A model generated the notes under the pieces. It was not told where the DNA came from. It did not search any database and saw only the letters and a list, made by a program, of their open reading frames with translations. A stretch of 30,128 nt of DNA, taken from assembly GCA_031409775.1 (NCBI GenBank), contig JANNXY010000020.1:1-30128 (forward strand), read 5' to 3'. Positions within the stretch are counted from its first letter, which is position 1. The number at the start of each line of letters is the position of its first letter. Positions 20,682-29,697 of the stretch are shown piece by piece. A program made the translations under genes and the position numbers. This DNA is from JANNXY01 sp031409775. GTDB lineage: Bacteria > Patescibacteriota > Minisyncoccia > Phycocordibacterales > CAIZIN01.

Positions 20682-22193
20682 CTATTGGGATATCTCTTCG
20701 AGCAGTACATCGAGCTCCTTGTACCTTGGGACGAGCTTGTGATTGTGGATGAGCCAGAACACACTTGGATTGAATGCTTTGATAAATTCATAATCGTGAG
20801 TGACGAGGAGGATGGAACCTTTGAAATTGATACAAGCTTGGAGGAGGATTTCCCAGGTAACTTCGTCGATGTGGTTGGTTGGTTCGTCGAGTATGAGGAA
20901 GTCAGGCTTCTGCCCGAACACCAGCGCGAATCTTAACCTCATCCTCTCTCCACCTGACAGGTTGTGTGTGGGAGTCTCCATACGACTGAGGTCGAATTTC
21001 ATCGCACCAAGTGCAGCACGAGCATCAGTATCGATACAATGGAGCCTGTCCATAACGATCTTCACCGCACTCTGACTAGGATCGAACTCGGCATGCTGGT
21101 CGAAGTAGGCCCATTTGACCCCGTCTGCCCACGATACTTCCCCTGCATGTAGATTTAACTCGCCAGTGAGACACTTGAGGAACGTTGACTTGCCAGAGCC
21201 GTTACGGCCGAGTAGTACGATGTCATCCCCCGAGCGAACTTCTAGATCCACCTGGTCAAATGTCTTTTGCTTCTGATTATCATATTTAAACATCCCTCGA
21301 GTCATGCGGCATAGGAGCTTGCCGGTGTGCAGCGTGCTTGCGCTCTGGGTAATTCTCACACGAGTTTTCTTGTCATCGGGACGACCGGACTCTTTGTGTG
21401 CTTTCTTTAGATTTTCTAACTCCTCCTTGGCTTTCCTATAGGCCGAAACTTCCTTGCCTCTAAACGCTTTCTGCTGGAGGATCACTATAGTCGAAGATAA
21501 CTGTCTGATGCGCTTGGCCTCGGTATCGAACTCGCGTTGGAGTCCGCCGATCCTCTCCATCTTCATCGATATATAGTCATCATAGCCACCCTCGGAAACA
21601 TGCATTTTACCACCCGCCACTTCGGCGACTTTGGTAGCCACTTTGTCTATTATCAGACGATCATGGGAGATAAATATAATACCGCCTTTGAACTCATCCA
21701 TTATACCGATGAGCGCCATACGGCTCACGATATCGAGGTGGTTCTCTGGCTCATCGAGCAGTATGAAGTCTGGTGCGATAGCAAATGCTACCGACAGCAC
21801 TAGTATCTTCTGCTGACCTCCAGAGAGACTTCCGCAGACTTTGTCTTTGTTCTTTTCTAAACTGAACCCGAGAGTCTCGCTGTGAGCGAAAACTTTCTTG
21901 TATAGAGCGTCGCCTGCTTTAGCCTTCATATAGTCTTCTATAGTTTTCTCCCTGAACTCGAGATCGAATTCCTGCGGAACATAGAAGAATCTGATATGCC
22001 CCTGCTTCTCTACTGTACCTTCGTCTGCTTCGATCTGGCCACAGAGGATCTTTAAGAGCGTTGACTTGCCAGCACCGTTTTCGCCGAATATACAGATACG
22101 TTCATTATCCTTGCAACTGAAAGAGATACCTTGAAGGATAGGCTTTTCATTTATACTGTATTCGATTTTACGCAGAGAAATGACCTTTTGCAT
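20682..22193 (-). CDS. ABC-F family ATPase (EttA/Uup type)
   Basis: This 503-residue protein has two ABC domains in one chain and no membrane segments, the layout of ABC-F proteins that bind the ribosomal E site. Domain 1 has Walker A GENGAGKST (37-45), signature SLSGGQQK (122-129) and Walker B LLDEPENHLD (145-154). The linker (about 215-290) is helical and charged, as in the P-site tRNA-interaction motif. Domain 2 has GRNGSGKST (329-337), LSGGERMR (412-419) and LDEPTNHID (435-443). The linker is short, and there is no C-terminal extension of the Uup type. It could be a translation factor or a ribosome-protecting antibiotic-resistance protein; sequence alone does not decide. It stands 94 bases after the hicBA pair. 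Confidence 0.9.
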   Translation of the reverse strand: MQKVISLRKIEYSINEKPILQGISFSCKDNERICIFGENGAGKSTLLKILCGQIEADEGTVEKQGHIRFFYVPQEFDLEFREKTIEDYMKAKAGDALYKKVFAHSETLGFSLEKNKDKVCGSLSGGQQKILVLSVAFAIAPDFILLDEPENHLDIVSRMALIGIMDEFKGGIIFISHDRLIIDKVATKVAEVAGGKMHVSEGGYDDYISMKMERIGGLQREFDTEAKRIRQLSSTIVILQQKAFRGKEVSAYRKAKEELENLKKAHKESGRPDDKKTRVRITQSASTLHTGKLLCRMTRGMFKYDNQKQKTFDQVDLEVRSGDDIVLLGRNGSGKSTFLKCLTGELNLHAGEVSWADGVKWAYFDQHAEFDPSQSAVKIVMDRLHCIDTDARAALGAMKFDLSRMETPTHNLSGGERMRLRFALVFGQKPDFLILDEPTNHIDEVTWEILLQACINFKGSILLVTHDYEFIKAFNPSVFWLIHNHKLVPRYKELDVLLEEISQ

Positions 22194-22286
22194 TGATTGG
22201 ACACTTTAGCACAAATATGTCATTTAGGCGAACTACGATCAAAGTCATTGTGAGCTAATTATTGCTTCCATATTTATATTGTAATA

Positions 22287-22529
22287 CTAATTTGTATAAA
22301 AGTGCTTTTTTAATTCTTGCTCTTCTATAAATCTAGCTGCTTGCCTTATGATACTCACCATTGTTCCCCTGTCCAATTCTTTATGATTCGGCACTGTTAG
22401 AACTTGCCTTGTACCAGATAATTCCCTGACTAACTTCATATGACTGCCCTTTTGTGAAAATAATCGAAAACCAAAATCCCTTAGAATATCAACCACCTCT
22501 TTTCCAGATAGAACTTTCGGTTTAGGCAT
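22287..22529 (-). CDS. hicA: HicA-family mRNA interferase toxin
   Basis: This 80-residue protein has the double-stranded-RNA-binding-like HicA fold: LSGKEVVDILRDFGFRLFSQKGSHMKL (7-33) with the catalytic-type His30 in the G-S-H motif, VLTVPNHKELDRGTM (43-57) and IIRQA near the end. The toxin cleaves mRNA when its antitoxin is absent. It overlaps the upstream hicB gene by eight bases, so the two are coupled. Confidence 0.9.
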   Translation of the reverse strand: MPKPKVLSGKEVVDILRDFGFRLFSQKGSHMKLVRELSGTRQVLTVPNHKELDRGTMVSIIRQAARFIEEQELKKHFYTN

Positions 22530-22749
22530 AAGTAAGCGCAGGCATCTCGAAATTGAGCAAAACAGAGGGTTGGCTATTAAAGCCCAGATCGGACAAATTC
22601 TCTCCTTCTAGATGAAGTTCTACAGCTTCTTTAATATTGATGGCTAATTCATCCAATGTTTCGGCCTGAGTAACCACAGCCAGATCAACGCCAGAGGCGA
22701 CATAGTACTTTTCTCCTTTATAGATTTGAAATAATATGATATTTTTCAT
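22522..22749 (-). CDS. hicB: HicB-family antitoxin-like protein
   Basis: This 75-residue protein, from the ATG at 22749, has the HicB N-terminal fold: FQIYKGEKYYVASGVDLAVVTQAETLDELAINIKEAVELHLEG, with the typical alternation of strands and the acidic helix that covers the HicA active site. The frame could extend to a TTG at 22788, but that would overlap the protease gene and has no family support. There is no clear C-terminal DNA-binding domain, so autoregulation might differ from the classical case. It lies directly upstream of hicA. Confidence 0.82.
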   Translation of the reverse strand: MKNIILFQIYKGEKYYVASGVDLAVVTQAETLDELAINIKEAVELHLEGENLSDLGFNSQPSVLLNFEMPALTYA

Positions 22750-22784
22750 ACCTGCATAATACCACAAATCACCACCCTCTACAA

Positions 22785-25700
22785 TCAAAGAGTCTTCAGC
22801 TTTTTGAGCGTTGCCGCATTTACCGTCCCATCCGCCGGAACTATTTTATTAGCCACTTGCCACTTGATGAGAGCAGCTTTGGTCGCAGGGCCGAACTGGC
22901 CTTTGGCCACCCCCTTCGGAATTACCAATAGTTTCTTGGACTCGAGGAAAGTTTGGAGGATTATGACATCTGGTCCGGTATAATTAAGCTTGAGACCCAA
23001 AGCTTTCGCAGAGAATTTCGGAGTAGTTGTCGCAATAACTTTGGTCAAAGCATTGATTTTCTCCAGAGTCGCTTTGTCGAATTTGCCAGTGACTTTTAAT
23101 TTATATTTAGTCTGGAAAGCTTTGATCGCCTTCACATCTGTGAGCTTCAGAGTCTTGATCTGGGCTGCTGTAGGCTTGGCCGCGCTACTCCCACCCCCAC
23201 CTCCACTATTTTTCTTTGGTGTTTCGGTCGGAGGTCGTGGTGTAGGAGTCGGATTAGGCGCCGGGGTTGTGCTAGTACTCGTCTCTACTGGCTGATCTGA
23301 TCCCGGGAATAATCCTCGGCCTGTATGGGCATAGTTGCCCCTGTCTATAACTACGACTATGGAACCGTCTCCGGATACTGCCGCAGTGTTGATCGTGGTT
23401 CCAGAATTATTCCAAATATTTCTATCAAGCTCGGTCTCTGTCTTCCAGCTCGCTCCCCGATCTGTAGAAGTATATATGTAGTCAGAGCTAGCTGCCGCGA
23501 TAATCCTGCCGCCATTGTCAGAGATATTTAATCCAACCCAAGAGCTTGTGGGAGCAGGCTTGGATTTGGTCCAGGTCGCACCGCTATTTACGCTAACATA
23601 GATAAATCCATCTGTACTATCGCTGTCAGTCCCGACAATCACTCTCCCATCGGCGGACATTGCAATATTAGACAAATATTTTCTGTCCAGACTCCTCTGC
23701 TCGACCCACGTCACTCCGCCATTGCTAGAAGTCCGGATATAATCATAAACCGAAGTCACCACCACTTTCTGTCCATCCTCTGACGATGCAATGGCCAGCC
23801 ATTCATTGCTCGGCATTGTGGTGTTGGCATCCCATGTCGCTCCGCCGTCAGTTGATCTGTATATATAATCCACATTTTTGCTTATAGCATTTATCGTCTG
23901 GCCGTCTGCCGACATCGCAAATCCTACCCACACGCGATTTAGAGACTGCAGCCGCTCCACGAAGCTTGCCCCGCCATCGCTCGATGTATATATGTGTCCG
24001 TTATTTGCAGCTGTAACAAGATGCACTCCGTTTGGACTTGCCACAATCGGTCCCCAGCTAGTCGAAGCAGAATTTATAACAGACCAAGTGACCCCAGAGT
24101 CAGTTGATCTATATACCCCACCTATAGCTGTCGCATAGATCCTAGTTCCGTCGTCAGACATCGCGACACCTCTCCAGTCTTTCTTGCCTACACCATATTC
24201 TGTATTCCATTTATTACTAACATTAAATGTAACCGAAACAATGCCCTCTCCAGCTAGATTTGTGGCACGGATATATAGAGTCTTGGTTCCTGTAGCAGAT
24301 GGGCGCGATATATCGCTGCCGGCGCTTGCACAATTCGCATTTGCAAACACTAATCCAGTGTAGCCGTATTCACAGAGAGTGGCAGTGCCCCAGTCTACAA
24401 CCGGCCTCCAGCTCGTTGTATTTACCACTCCCTGACTCTGCGGAGATACTATAATCGGAACTGGCTTGTCTATGCCGTCTGTAACAGAGACAGTGATACT
24501 GGCCCTGCTCACCAGCGGCCTCGGATCATTGTCTGTTGCCGATATATCAAATGTATAAGTTCGCTTGGTTTCGAAGTCGAGCACAGTGCCCGAAGCAGTC
24601 TTTATCTCCCCGGTAATGGAATTTATGGTAAATGATGTGGCATTGGCTCCGCCAGTTATAGCATAAGTAATAATCTGTCCCACACTATCTGTCGCTCCGG
24701 CAAATCCCACAGAGCCACCACCAGGTGTATTTTCTGATACAGCAAATGCTCTGCTTGCAAGCTTCGGCTTTTTATTAAAGCAAGACAGGTCAAAGTAGGT
24801 CAGACGATATCCTCCACCCAGCTCGTCCATCACTGTATTTATCTCATTGGCAAATGTACTTATGCTAGTTCCAGAGTCATATAATGTCTGAGTAGAAACA
24901 ATCACCGCCCGGTCTCCTATTATTACGAACGCAGGGCTCCCCGAGTCGTTGCTCACCATACTCTCGGTAAATGGCACGCGGCTGGGCGTATTTGAATAAT
25001 CATGCGGAACGATGTCTCCCTGGTTCATTCTGCGGGAATCATGTGTGAACACATGCTCGTCCTGGTCGATCACCACCACGGGTGTGAGGTCGGGAATATT
25101 AACCAGTTTGAAATCAACCGGGTCAAATGTCGGGAAATACAAAATGGTATCTGGTACATCTGAATCGAGCAAGCTCACAGCGATGTCCGTATCACCCACC
25201 TGCTTCTGCGCTACGATAGTTCTCTTTACTACAGTATTGTTCGCAGCAACAAATGTCATCTGCGTACCTACGACAGGCACGAAGTGGTTGGCCGATACCA
25301 TATGACGGGGCGATATGAGCGTGCCAGGAACATAGCCATTGCTATACATATCGTTCCAAGGCGATGCTCCGGTGAAGTCTACACCCGCTATCCAGTTGTT
25401 GGTATTCCTTACGAAATTAGGATTGGTAGTATTGACGGTAAATCCATTAAACATTTCTATAGTTCCTGCGCTCGATGTGCGGCCGGCGATCCTGCTGTCT
25501 ACGCCATCGGCCAATATTTCTCCTAGATCAGGATTTGCGGGACAAGTTGGAATATTGGTTGTGATCAGATTATTAAGCAATGCTCGAGTCGCCGGCCCCA
25601 CGATACCGTAGCCTTGCAGTCCCTCACAAGCAATGCCCCGTTCGCATTGGAGGGATTTAATCGCAGCAGCAGTCATCTGGCCGAAGTATGCGGTTTCCTC

Positions 25701-25871
25701 TCCCAGTTCTGTCACCTTCTTGCCTATTTTATTTAGAATTTTCTGAATGAGGGTGACTTCGGTGCTCACGTCTCCCTGCTTCAAGGTCGATGTGATCTGA
25801 GCGTGAACATCTGTTGTTGCCAGAAGCAATGTAATCACAATGAACCAAATCGAGAATTTGTATTTTTTCAC
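22785..25871 (-). CDS. large exported trypsin-like protease with peptidoglycan-binding and propeller domains
   Basis: This 1028-residue protein is secreted (signal peptide 1-25, ending DVHAQ). Order of parts: peptidoglycan-binding domain (about 32-101); chymotrypsin-fold protease (about 140-350) with His196 in SANH, Asp227 or Asp229 in GDTDIAVS, and Ser310 in NDSGSP; cadherin-like repeat (about 373-465); an immunoglobulin-like segment (470-552); six Asp-box repeats of a beta-propeller (S-x-D-x-G-x-T-W types at 587-599, 628-639, 671-683, 713-725, 758-770 and 800-812); a Pro/Thr-rich and Gly-rich linker (about 860-896); and two more peptidoglycan-binding domains (about 902-945 and 957-1026). 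It could be held on the cell wall at both ends and cleave host or own surface proteins. The start is GTG at 25871, five bases after the DUF4015 stop codon. Confidence 0.85.
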   Translation of the reverse strand: MKKYKFSIWFIVITLLLATTDVHAQITSTLKQGDVSTEVTLIQKILNKIGKKVTELGEETAYFGQMTAAAIKSLQCERGIACEGLQGYGIVGPATRALLNNLITTNIPTCPANPDLGEILADGVDSRIAGRTSSAGTIEMFNGFTVNTTNPNFVRNTNNWIAGVDFTGASPWNDMYSNGYVPGTLISPRHMVSANHFVPVVGTQMTFVAANNTVVKRTIVAQKQVGDTDIAVSLLDSDVPDTILYFPTFDPVDFKLVNIPDLTPVVVIDQDEHVFTHDSRRMNQGDIVPHDYSNTPSRVPFTESMVSNDSGSPAFVIIGDRAVIVSTQTLYDSGTSISTFANEINTVMDELGGGYRLTYFDLSCFNKKPKLASRAFAVSENTPGGGSVGFAGATDSVGQIITYAITGGANATSFTINSITGEIKTASGTVLDFETKRTYTFDISATDNDPRPLVSRASITVSVTDGIDKPVPIIVSPQSQGVVNTTSWRPVVDWGTATLCEYGYTGLVFANANCASAGSDISRPSATGTKTLYIRATNLAGEGIVSVTFNVSNKWNTEYGVGKKDWRGVAMSDDGTRIYATAIGGVYRSTDSGVTWSVINSASTSWGPIVASPNGVHLVTAANNGHIYTSSDGGASFVERLQSLNRVWVGFAMSADGQTINAISKNVDYIYRSTDGGATWDANTTMPSNEWLAIASSEDGQKVVVTSVYDYIRTSSNGGVTWVEQRSLDRKYLSNIAMSADGRVIVGTDSDSTDGFIYVSVNSGATWTKSKPAPTSSWVGLNISDNGGRIIAAASSDYIYTSTDRGASWKTETELDRNIWNNSGTTINTAAVSGDGSIVVVIDRGNYAHTGRGLFPGSDQPVETSTSTTPAPNPTPTPRPPTETPKKNSGGGGGSSAAKPTAAQIKTLKLTDVKAIKAFQTKYKLKVTGKFDKATLEKINALTKVIATTTPKFSAKALGLKLNYTGPDVIILQTFLESKKLLVIPKGVAKGQFGPATKAALIKWQVANKIVPADGTVNAATLKKLKTL

Positions 25872-25876
25872 TAAAG

Positions 25877-27169
25877 TTAATTACCTGATAATGCTCCCAC
25901 TGTATACCTGTTACTAGGACTCCAGATCATCCAGGAATGCACACCTACATCGCGCGATGCCTGGATCTGAGCCTTGACCTCTGCGATATCATAGGTACCA
26001 CCATAGTCGAAGTCCTGAATCCACGTGCGGAGTTTGCTCACCGGGTAAGAAGGTTTGGAATACAGGCCTGTTTTCAGCTTGGTTGTTGTAGTCCCTGTGG
26101 TAGAAGCATATGTAGTAACGTCTTTGTACAATTCTTCGCTACCCATCAACTTTAGCTTTGTTGTTGTTGCTGTTGTTCTGTTCACTGCGCTTTTCATTAC
26201 GAAATGTATCAGATCATAGACATGATCATTAGGATTCTTCCAACCGTTGAAGTTCACCGGATAATGCGACGGATAGACCATCGGAGCGATATAGTCAAAA
26301 TGCGGCATAGCCTTCTCTAGCACCTGGCCAATATTGAGATCATCTGTGTTGGTTGTAGTCATACCGAACAGATCCGCAGATGTTACGATACCCTCGGCCC
26401 TCATCGCTTCTGCCAAGTAAATAAAGAATTTCTCTAGCTGGTCTGACTTGGTCAGTGTCGGGTCAGATAGTGTATATGATGTATCCGACATATTACCGTC
26501 AGATGGATAACGGATATAGTCGAAGTTGATCTCATCGAACCCGATATTGTGGGATTCCTTGGCTATCTCTACTATGTAGTCCCAAGTTCCCTTGCCCCCC
26601 ACATCTAGGAATGCCAAACCTTTCCTATCGTGCCAGACCCCTCCATCACTTTTCTTTCTTACGGCTAGCTCTGGATGGAGTTTGGCATAATGCGGATCTT
26701 GAAATACTGTAACCCTGGCAATCGTGTAGATGTTTTTATCTTTGAGTAATCGCAAGAAGTCTTTCATATCTCTGGCTCCACATTTGGAAGCTTCCCAGGC
26801 TGGAAGAAGTTCTGCGCTAGTAGGCTTAAACGACAGCGTACCAGAATAATCCTTCGCATCTATCATCACAGAGTTGATCTCGGTCTCTTCTATTAGCTTT
26901 ACGAGGTTGTCACGCAGAGCTGGTGTACCCACAACGCATGATGTCATATATATCGCCTTTACCACCTCGGGGGTTTTTATATGTTGCATAGTAGAAGTCG
27001 ATATAAACACATCTGTAGTAGTACTAGTAGAAGAAGCGATAGCAGCAGCGTAGTTCTTCTCGTAGGTAACACTAGAAAAGTCCGCCCTAGTAACCCCATA
27101 GAAAAATGTTGCCCCAATAATAAGCACTATTGCAGCTAGAGCTGTCGTATATGCTGGACTATTGCTCAT
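25877..27169 (-). CDS. putative glycoside hydrolase (DUF4015 family), exported
   Basis: The 430-residue protein has one N-terminal membrane helix (about 7-26), a Ser/Thr-rich linker (about 40-60) and a TIM-barrel-like domain of the DUF4015/GH family: IKTPEVVKAIYMTS (63-76), VMIDAKDYSG (101-110), YTIARVTVFQDP (148-159), and FDEINFDYIRYPSDG (211-225), with acidic residues at the strand ends. It is predicted to act on a polysaccharide outside the membrane. The frame extends to TTG at 27175; the ATG at 27169 is preferred. It overlaps the end of the small membrane-protein gene by 11 bases and leads directly into the protease gene, so the three form one transcript. Confidence 0.82.
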   Translation of the reverse strand: MSNSPAYTTALAAIVLIIGATFFYGVTRADFSSVTYEKNYAAAIASSTSTTTDVFISTSTMQHIKTPEVVKAIYMTSCVVGTPALRDNLVKLIEETEINSVMIDAKDYSGTLSFKPTSAELLPAWEASKCGARDMKDFLRLLKDKNIYTIARVTVFQDPHYAKLHPELAVRKKSDGGVWHDRKGLAFLDVGGKGTWDYIVEIAKESHNIGFDEINFDYIRYPSDGNMSDTSYTLSDPTLTKSDQLEKFFIYLAEAMRAEGIVTSADLFGMTTTNTDDLNIGQVLEKAMPHFDYIAPMVYPSHYPVNFNGWKNPNDHVYDLIHFVMKSAVNRTTATTTKLKLMGSEELYKDVTTYASTTGTTTTKLKTGLYSKPSYPVSKLRTWIQDFDYGGTYDIAEVKAQIQASRDVGVHSWMIWSPSNRYTVGALSGN

Positions 27170-27347
27170 TGGCAATCCTACTATTATTTATAATATCTGA
27201 CGGCTTCTTCCATACAGACCAAGTAACGCTCGCGATGTATAGACCGAAGAGGAATATAACAATCTGCTTCCAGTCATAGGGAATCCCCATAAATGGCAAG
27301 AGTACTAATATAACGCCCAATATCGACAATGTTTTCTGTTTCTTCAT
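27159..27347 (-). CDS. small membrane protein, 62 residues
   Basis: This protein has two predicted hydrophobic helices (about 7-23 and 27-45, with MGIPYDWKQ between) and a polar tail. Its gene overlaps the start of the DUF4015 gene by 11 bases, which supports its being real and translationally coupled. I recognise no family. It could help insert or hold the envelope enzymes of this unit. Confidence 0.6.
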   Translation of the reverse strand: MKKQKTLSILGVILVLLPFMGIPYDWKQIVIFLFGLYIASVTWSVWKKPSDIINNSRIANEQ

Positions 27348-27379
27348 ATCTTAGTATTATACTAGCTAATCCTTGATAA

Positions 27380-28054
27380 TTACAAATGTACCATAACTAC
27401 AAACTCGCCCCTAACCTTGTCCTCATTCTTTTCAAAATACGAAAGCAATTCTTTGGGAGTGCCGGAAATCGTCTGCTCGAACATTTTGGTAAGCTCACGC
27501 CCAATAGTTACAGTTTTCTTGGGTACAAATTTATCCAATGACCCTAGAGCCTTTAGAATTCTATGCGGGGACTCGTAAAATATATATGGTCTTGAAGCTT
27601 CTGCAATCTCCTTGAAGAGTGTCTCCCTTCCCTTCTTGTGCGGTAGGAAACCAAGGAAGACAAACTCACCTCCAGTAATGCCCGAAGTTGAAAATGCAGC
27701 TGTGATCGCAGATGCGCCTGGGACCCCCACCACTTTAGCATCGGGTAATTCTCCGCGAATTTTCTTTACCAGAAGCGAACCAGGGTCAGAGATGGTAGGA
27801 GTTCCAGCGTCGGAGACTAGGGCTATATTTTTCCCGTCCCGGAGCATCTCTATGATGTCATCGATTTTCGAAAGCTTGCTCTGAGCATGGTAACTCTGCA
27901 TTGGCTTTTGTATCTCGTAATGTTTGAGTAATTTCCCAGTCTCTCTAGTATCCTCGCAAAGAATCAAATCTACCTCTTTGAGCACACGAATAGCTCGAAG
28001 CGTCATATCTTCTAAGTTCCCTATCGGCGTGGCTACGATGTATAGATTTCCCAT
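27380..28054 (-). CDS. rsmI: 16S rRNA (cytidine(1402)-2'-O)-methyltransferase RsmI
   Basis: This 224-residue enzyme methylates the 2'-OH of C1402 in the decoding centre of 16S rRNA. It has the SAM-binding tetrapyrrole-methylase fold: YIVATPIGNLEDMTLRAI (5-22), LCEDTRETGKLL (32-43), LVSDAGTPTISDPG (79-92), VPGASAITAA (111-120), YESPHRI (160-166) and GRELTKMFE (185-193). It is about 60 residues shorter than the E. coli enzyme, lacking most of the C-terminal extension, which is usual for CPR versions. It follows the second hicA gene by six bases. Confidence 0.95.
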   Translation of the reverse strand: MGNLYIVATPIGNLEDMTLRAIRVLKEVDLILCEDTRETGKLLKHYEIQKPMQSYHAQSKLSKIDDIIEMLRDGKNIALVSDAGTPTISDPGSLLVKKIRGELPDAKVVGVPGASAITAAFSTSGITGGEFVFLGFLPHKKGRETLFKEIAEASRPYIFYESPHRILKALGSLDKFVPKKTVTIGRELTKMFEQTISGTPKELLSYFEKNEDKVRGEFVVMVHL

Positions 28055-28060
28055 AATTGT

Positions 28061-28279
28061 TTATAGATATTTACCAAACTCTTTCGCTGTCATCCCTGCT
28101 TGCTTGAGAATATTTTTCAAAGTACCTTTCTTTAGATCTGTTGCATGCATAGGAACGGTCACAGCATATATTTCTTTCTTATAAATTCTATGACTTCCGT
28201 TTTGTCTTGCCAAAATAAAACCAGCTCTTTCGAGAGCCTTTGCTACCAGTGTAGATTTTAATACGAACAATTTTGGCAT
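28061..28279 (-). CDS. hicA: HicA-family mRNA interferase toxin, second copy
   Basis: This 72-residue protein from the ATG at 28279 has KSTLVAKALERAGFILARQNGSHRIYKK (8-35) with His30 in the G-S-H motif and AVTVPMHATDLKKGTLKNILKQAG in the second half. An upstream extension of the frame (to 28381) overlaps hicB and has no family similarity. The start codon lies one base after the hicB stop. Confidence 0.92.
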   Translation of the reverse strand: MPKLFVLKSTLVAKALERAGFILARQNGSHRIYKKEIYAVTVPMHATDLKKGTLKNILKQAGMTAKEFGKYL

Positions 28280-28280
28280 A

Positions 28281-28529
28281 TTATGCTGTAACTCTAACCG
28301 GGGCAGTAAATATTTTTTCTGATTCAACAGGAATCTCCTGTTTCTCCTCTGCCATAAATTCAATAAACAAAGAAGCGGCATCTTCGATCATAGCCTTTGC
28401 CTCTTCAAATGTCTCACCTTGGGAAATACAACCTGGGAGAGCAGGAATAGTTACAACATATCCTCCAGATTCCAAATCTGGCTCAAATACAGCTGTGTAG
28501 TCGTATATTTTGTGAGTTTTCTTTTTCAT
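28281..28529 (-). CDS. hicB: HicB-family antitoxin, second copy
   Basis: This 82-residue protein (ATG at 28529) shows the classical HicB pattern: YTAVFEPDLESGGYVVTIPALPGCISQGETFEEAKAMIEDAASLF, with the strand ending P-A-L-P-G-C and the acidic E-E-A-x-x-x-I-x-x-A helix. A TTG further up (28547) is less likely to be the start. It pairs with hicA at 28061-28279 and is closer to the textbook HicB than the copy at 22522-22749. Confidence 0.93.
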   Translation of the reverse strand: MKKKTHKIYDYTAVFEPDLESGGYVVTIPALPGCISQGETFEEAKAMIEDAASLFIEFMAEEKQEIPVESEKIFTAPVRVTA

Positions 28530-28552
28530 ATCACCATAATACCCCAAATAAG

Positions 28553-29638
28553 CTAGTTTGTAAATTTGAAAGAATTGAACATATCGATTGCTTCTAAGTC
28601 GTTCTCTAGATAATGAATTATGTACTTATCGCCTGAAGAATTCTGAGCAACAACAAACACATACTCTAAACCCCTCCCGAGAGTATATCCACTGGTACTG
28701 AACATTCCGACCATTTCTGTTAAAGTAAATGCGTAAGCAGTATCTCCTGATACGCTAACACTAAACATTTCTCCAACTTTACGAGTTTTACTTATATTTG
28801 GATTTGTATCATGCACCTGATAGTCTCTAAAACTTTCTGCAAATTCCTTGAGGTCACGTTCCATTCCAAAATCATTTTGAGCCTCGACTTCTAGTAAGGT
28901 AGCCACTCCTGGTTTGAAAAATTCCACATCTTGTTCGTCAATAAGATTAGGACTTGCATATACATTACTTGAACCAAGCTTAACATTTTGTGGGTATTTT
29001 ACCTCAAACCCATATTCTACATTTCTATAAGTTTTCCAGGTAGATTTTTCTTCGAAGATTGGGCTAGTTTCAACTAATTTATTCTCTCTAAACCAATACA
29101 TCCTCGTTTCATGGATTGATGGGCAACAATGAGCATCATCTTTGGCCAATATATCCATACTGATTCTTATGACACCTTTTTCATCTACTGAAATTCCATT
29201 ATAATTTCTGACACCTATCTCATTATTTCGCAAAGGAATCTCGATCCTTTCCGTTTTCACTTTTCCATCTTCTTTGGTAACCAAAAATAATTCATTTGTC
29301 GAATCAGCTCTTGATGAATCAATAACAACAATTGCCTCTTTTTTACCATCTAAATCAAAATCTTCTATTAGATTGATTGTGATTGTAGAAAATATTTTCT
29401 GTGTCTCATCTCTATAAACCCCATTATCTAGCTTAGCTTCAATATCATCACCCCAAACAGAATATGTCGCATTCTTTGTATCACCCACCGTAAGCTCCTT
29501 TATAGGACCTGTTCCTCCCTTATTGGCGTCACCTTTCTCAAAATACATCCACACACCCACTCCAAGTAACACCAAGAAAGTACTGACTAAAATTAGCAAA
29601 CTTAAAATATTACTTTTACCTTTAACATTCTCCCTCAT
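28553..29638 (-). CDS. membrane-anchored exported protein of unknown function
   Basis: The 361-residue protein has an N-terminal membrane helix (about 13-33) and a large outside part. LIEDFDLDGKKEAIVVID (about 90-107) resembles a VCBS/FG-GAP-like calcium-type repeat (DLDGKKEA), and STWKTYRNVEYGFEVKYPQN (about 200-219) starts a PsbP-like domain that is common in CPR exported proteins ('YGFEVKYP'). Two adjacent Cys (AHCCPS) may form a disulphide or a metal site. It is the first gene of the long minus-strand block and has a leaderless-type promoter. It may bind another envelope protein or sugar; the function is unknown. Confidence 0.7.
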   Translation of the reverse strand: MRENVKGKSNILSLLILVSTFLVLLGVGVWMYFEKGDANKGGTGPIKELTVGDTKNATYSVWGDDIEAKLDNGVYRDETQKIFSTITINLIEDFDLDGKKEAIVVIDSSRADSTNELFLVTKEDGKVKTERIEIPLRNNEIGVRNYNGISVDEKGVIRISMDILAKDDAHCCPSIHETRMYWFRENKLVETSPIFEEKSTWKTYRNVEYGFEVKYPQNVKLGSSNVYASPNLIDEQDVEFFKPGVATLLEVEAQNDFGMERDLKEFAESFRDYQVHDTNPNISKTRKVGEMFSVSVSGDTAYAFTLTEMVGMFSTSGYTLGRGLEYVFVVAQNSSGDKYIIHYLENDLEAIDMFNSFKFTN

Positions 29639-29644
29639 GCCATG

Positions 29645-29653
29645 ATTTTAGCA
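29645..29653 (-). promoter_or_regulatory. extended -10 promoter of the 28553-29638 gene, leaderless layout
   Basis: On the minus strand TGCTAAAAT (TGn plus TAAAAT) ends six bases before the ATG at 29638, so the transcript would start at the start codon. Confidence 0.55.
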
Positions 29654-29697
29654 CTATTTGCATTTATTTGGCTATGGAGTAAACTTGGGTACGGAAT

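Noticed and set aside
28280..28381. Upstream extension of the second HicA
   Set aside because: It lies within hicB in another frame and has no HicA similarity; the ATG at 28279 fits the family length.
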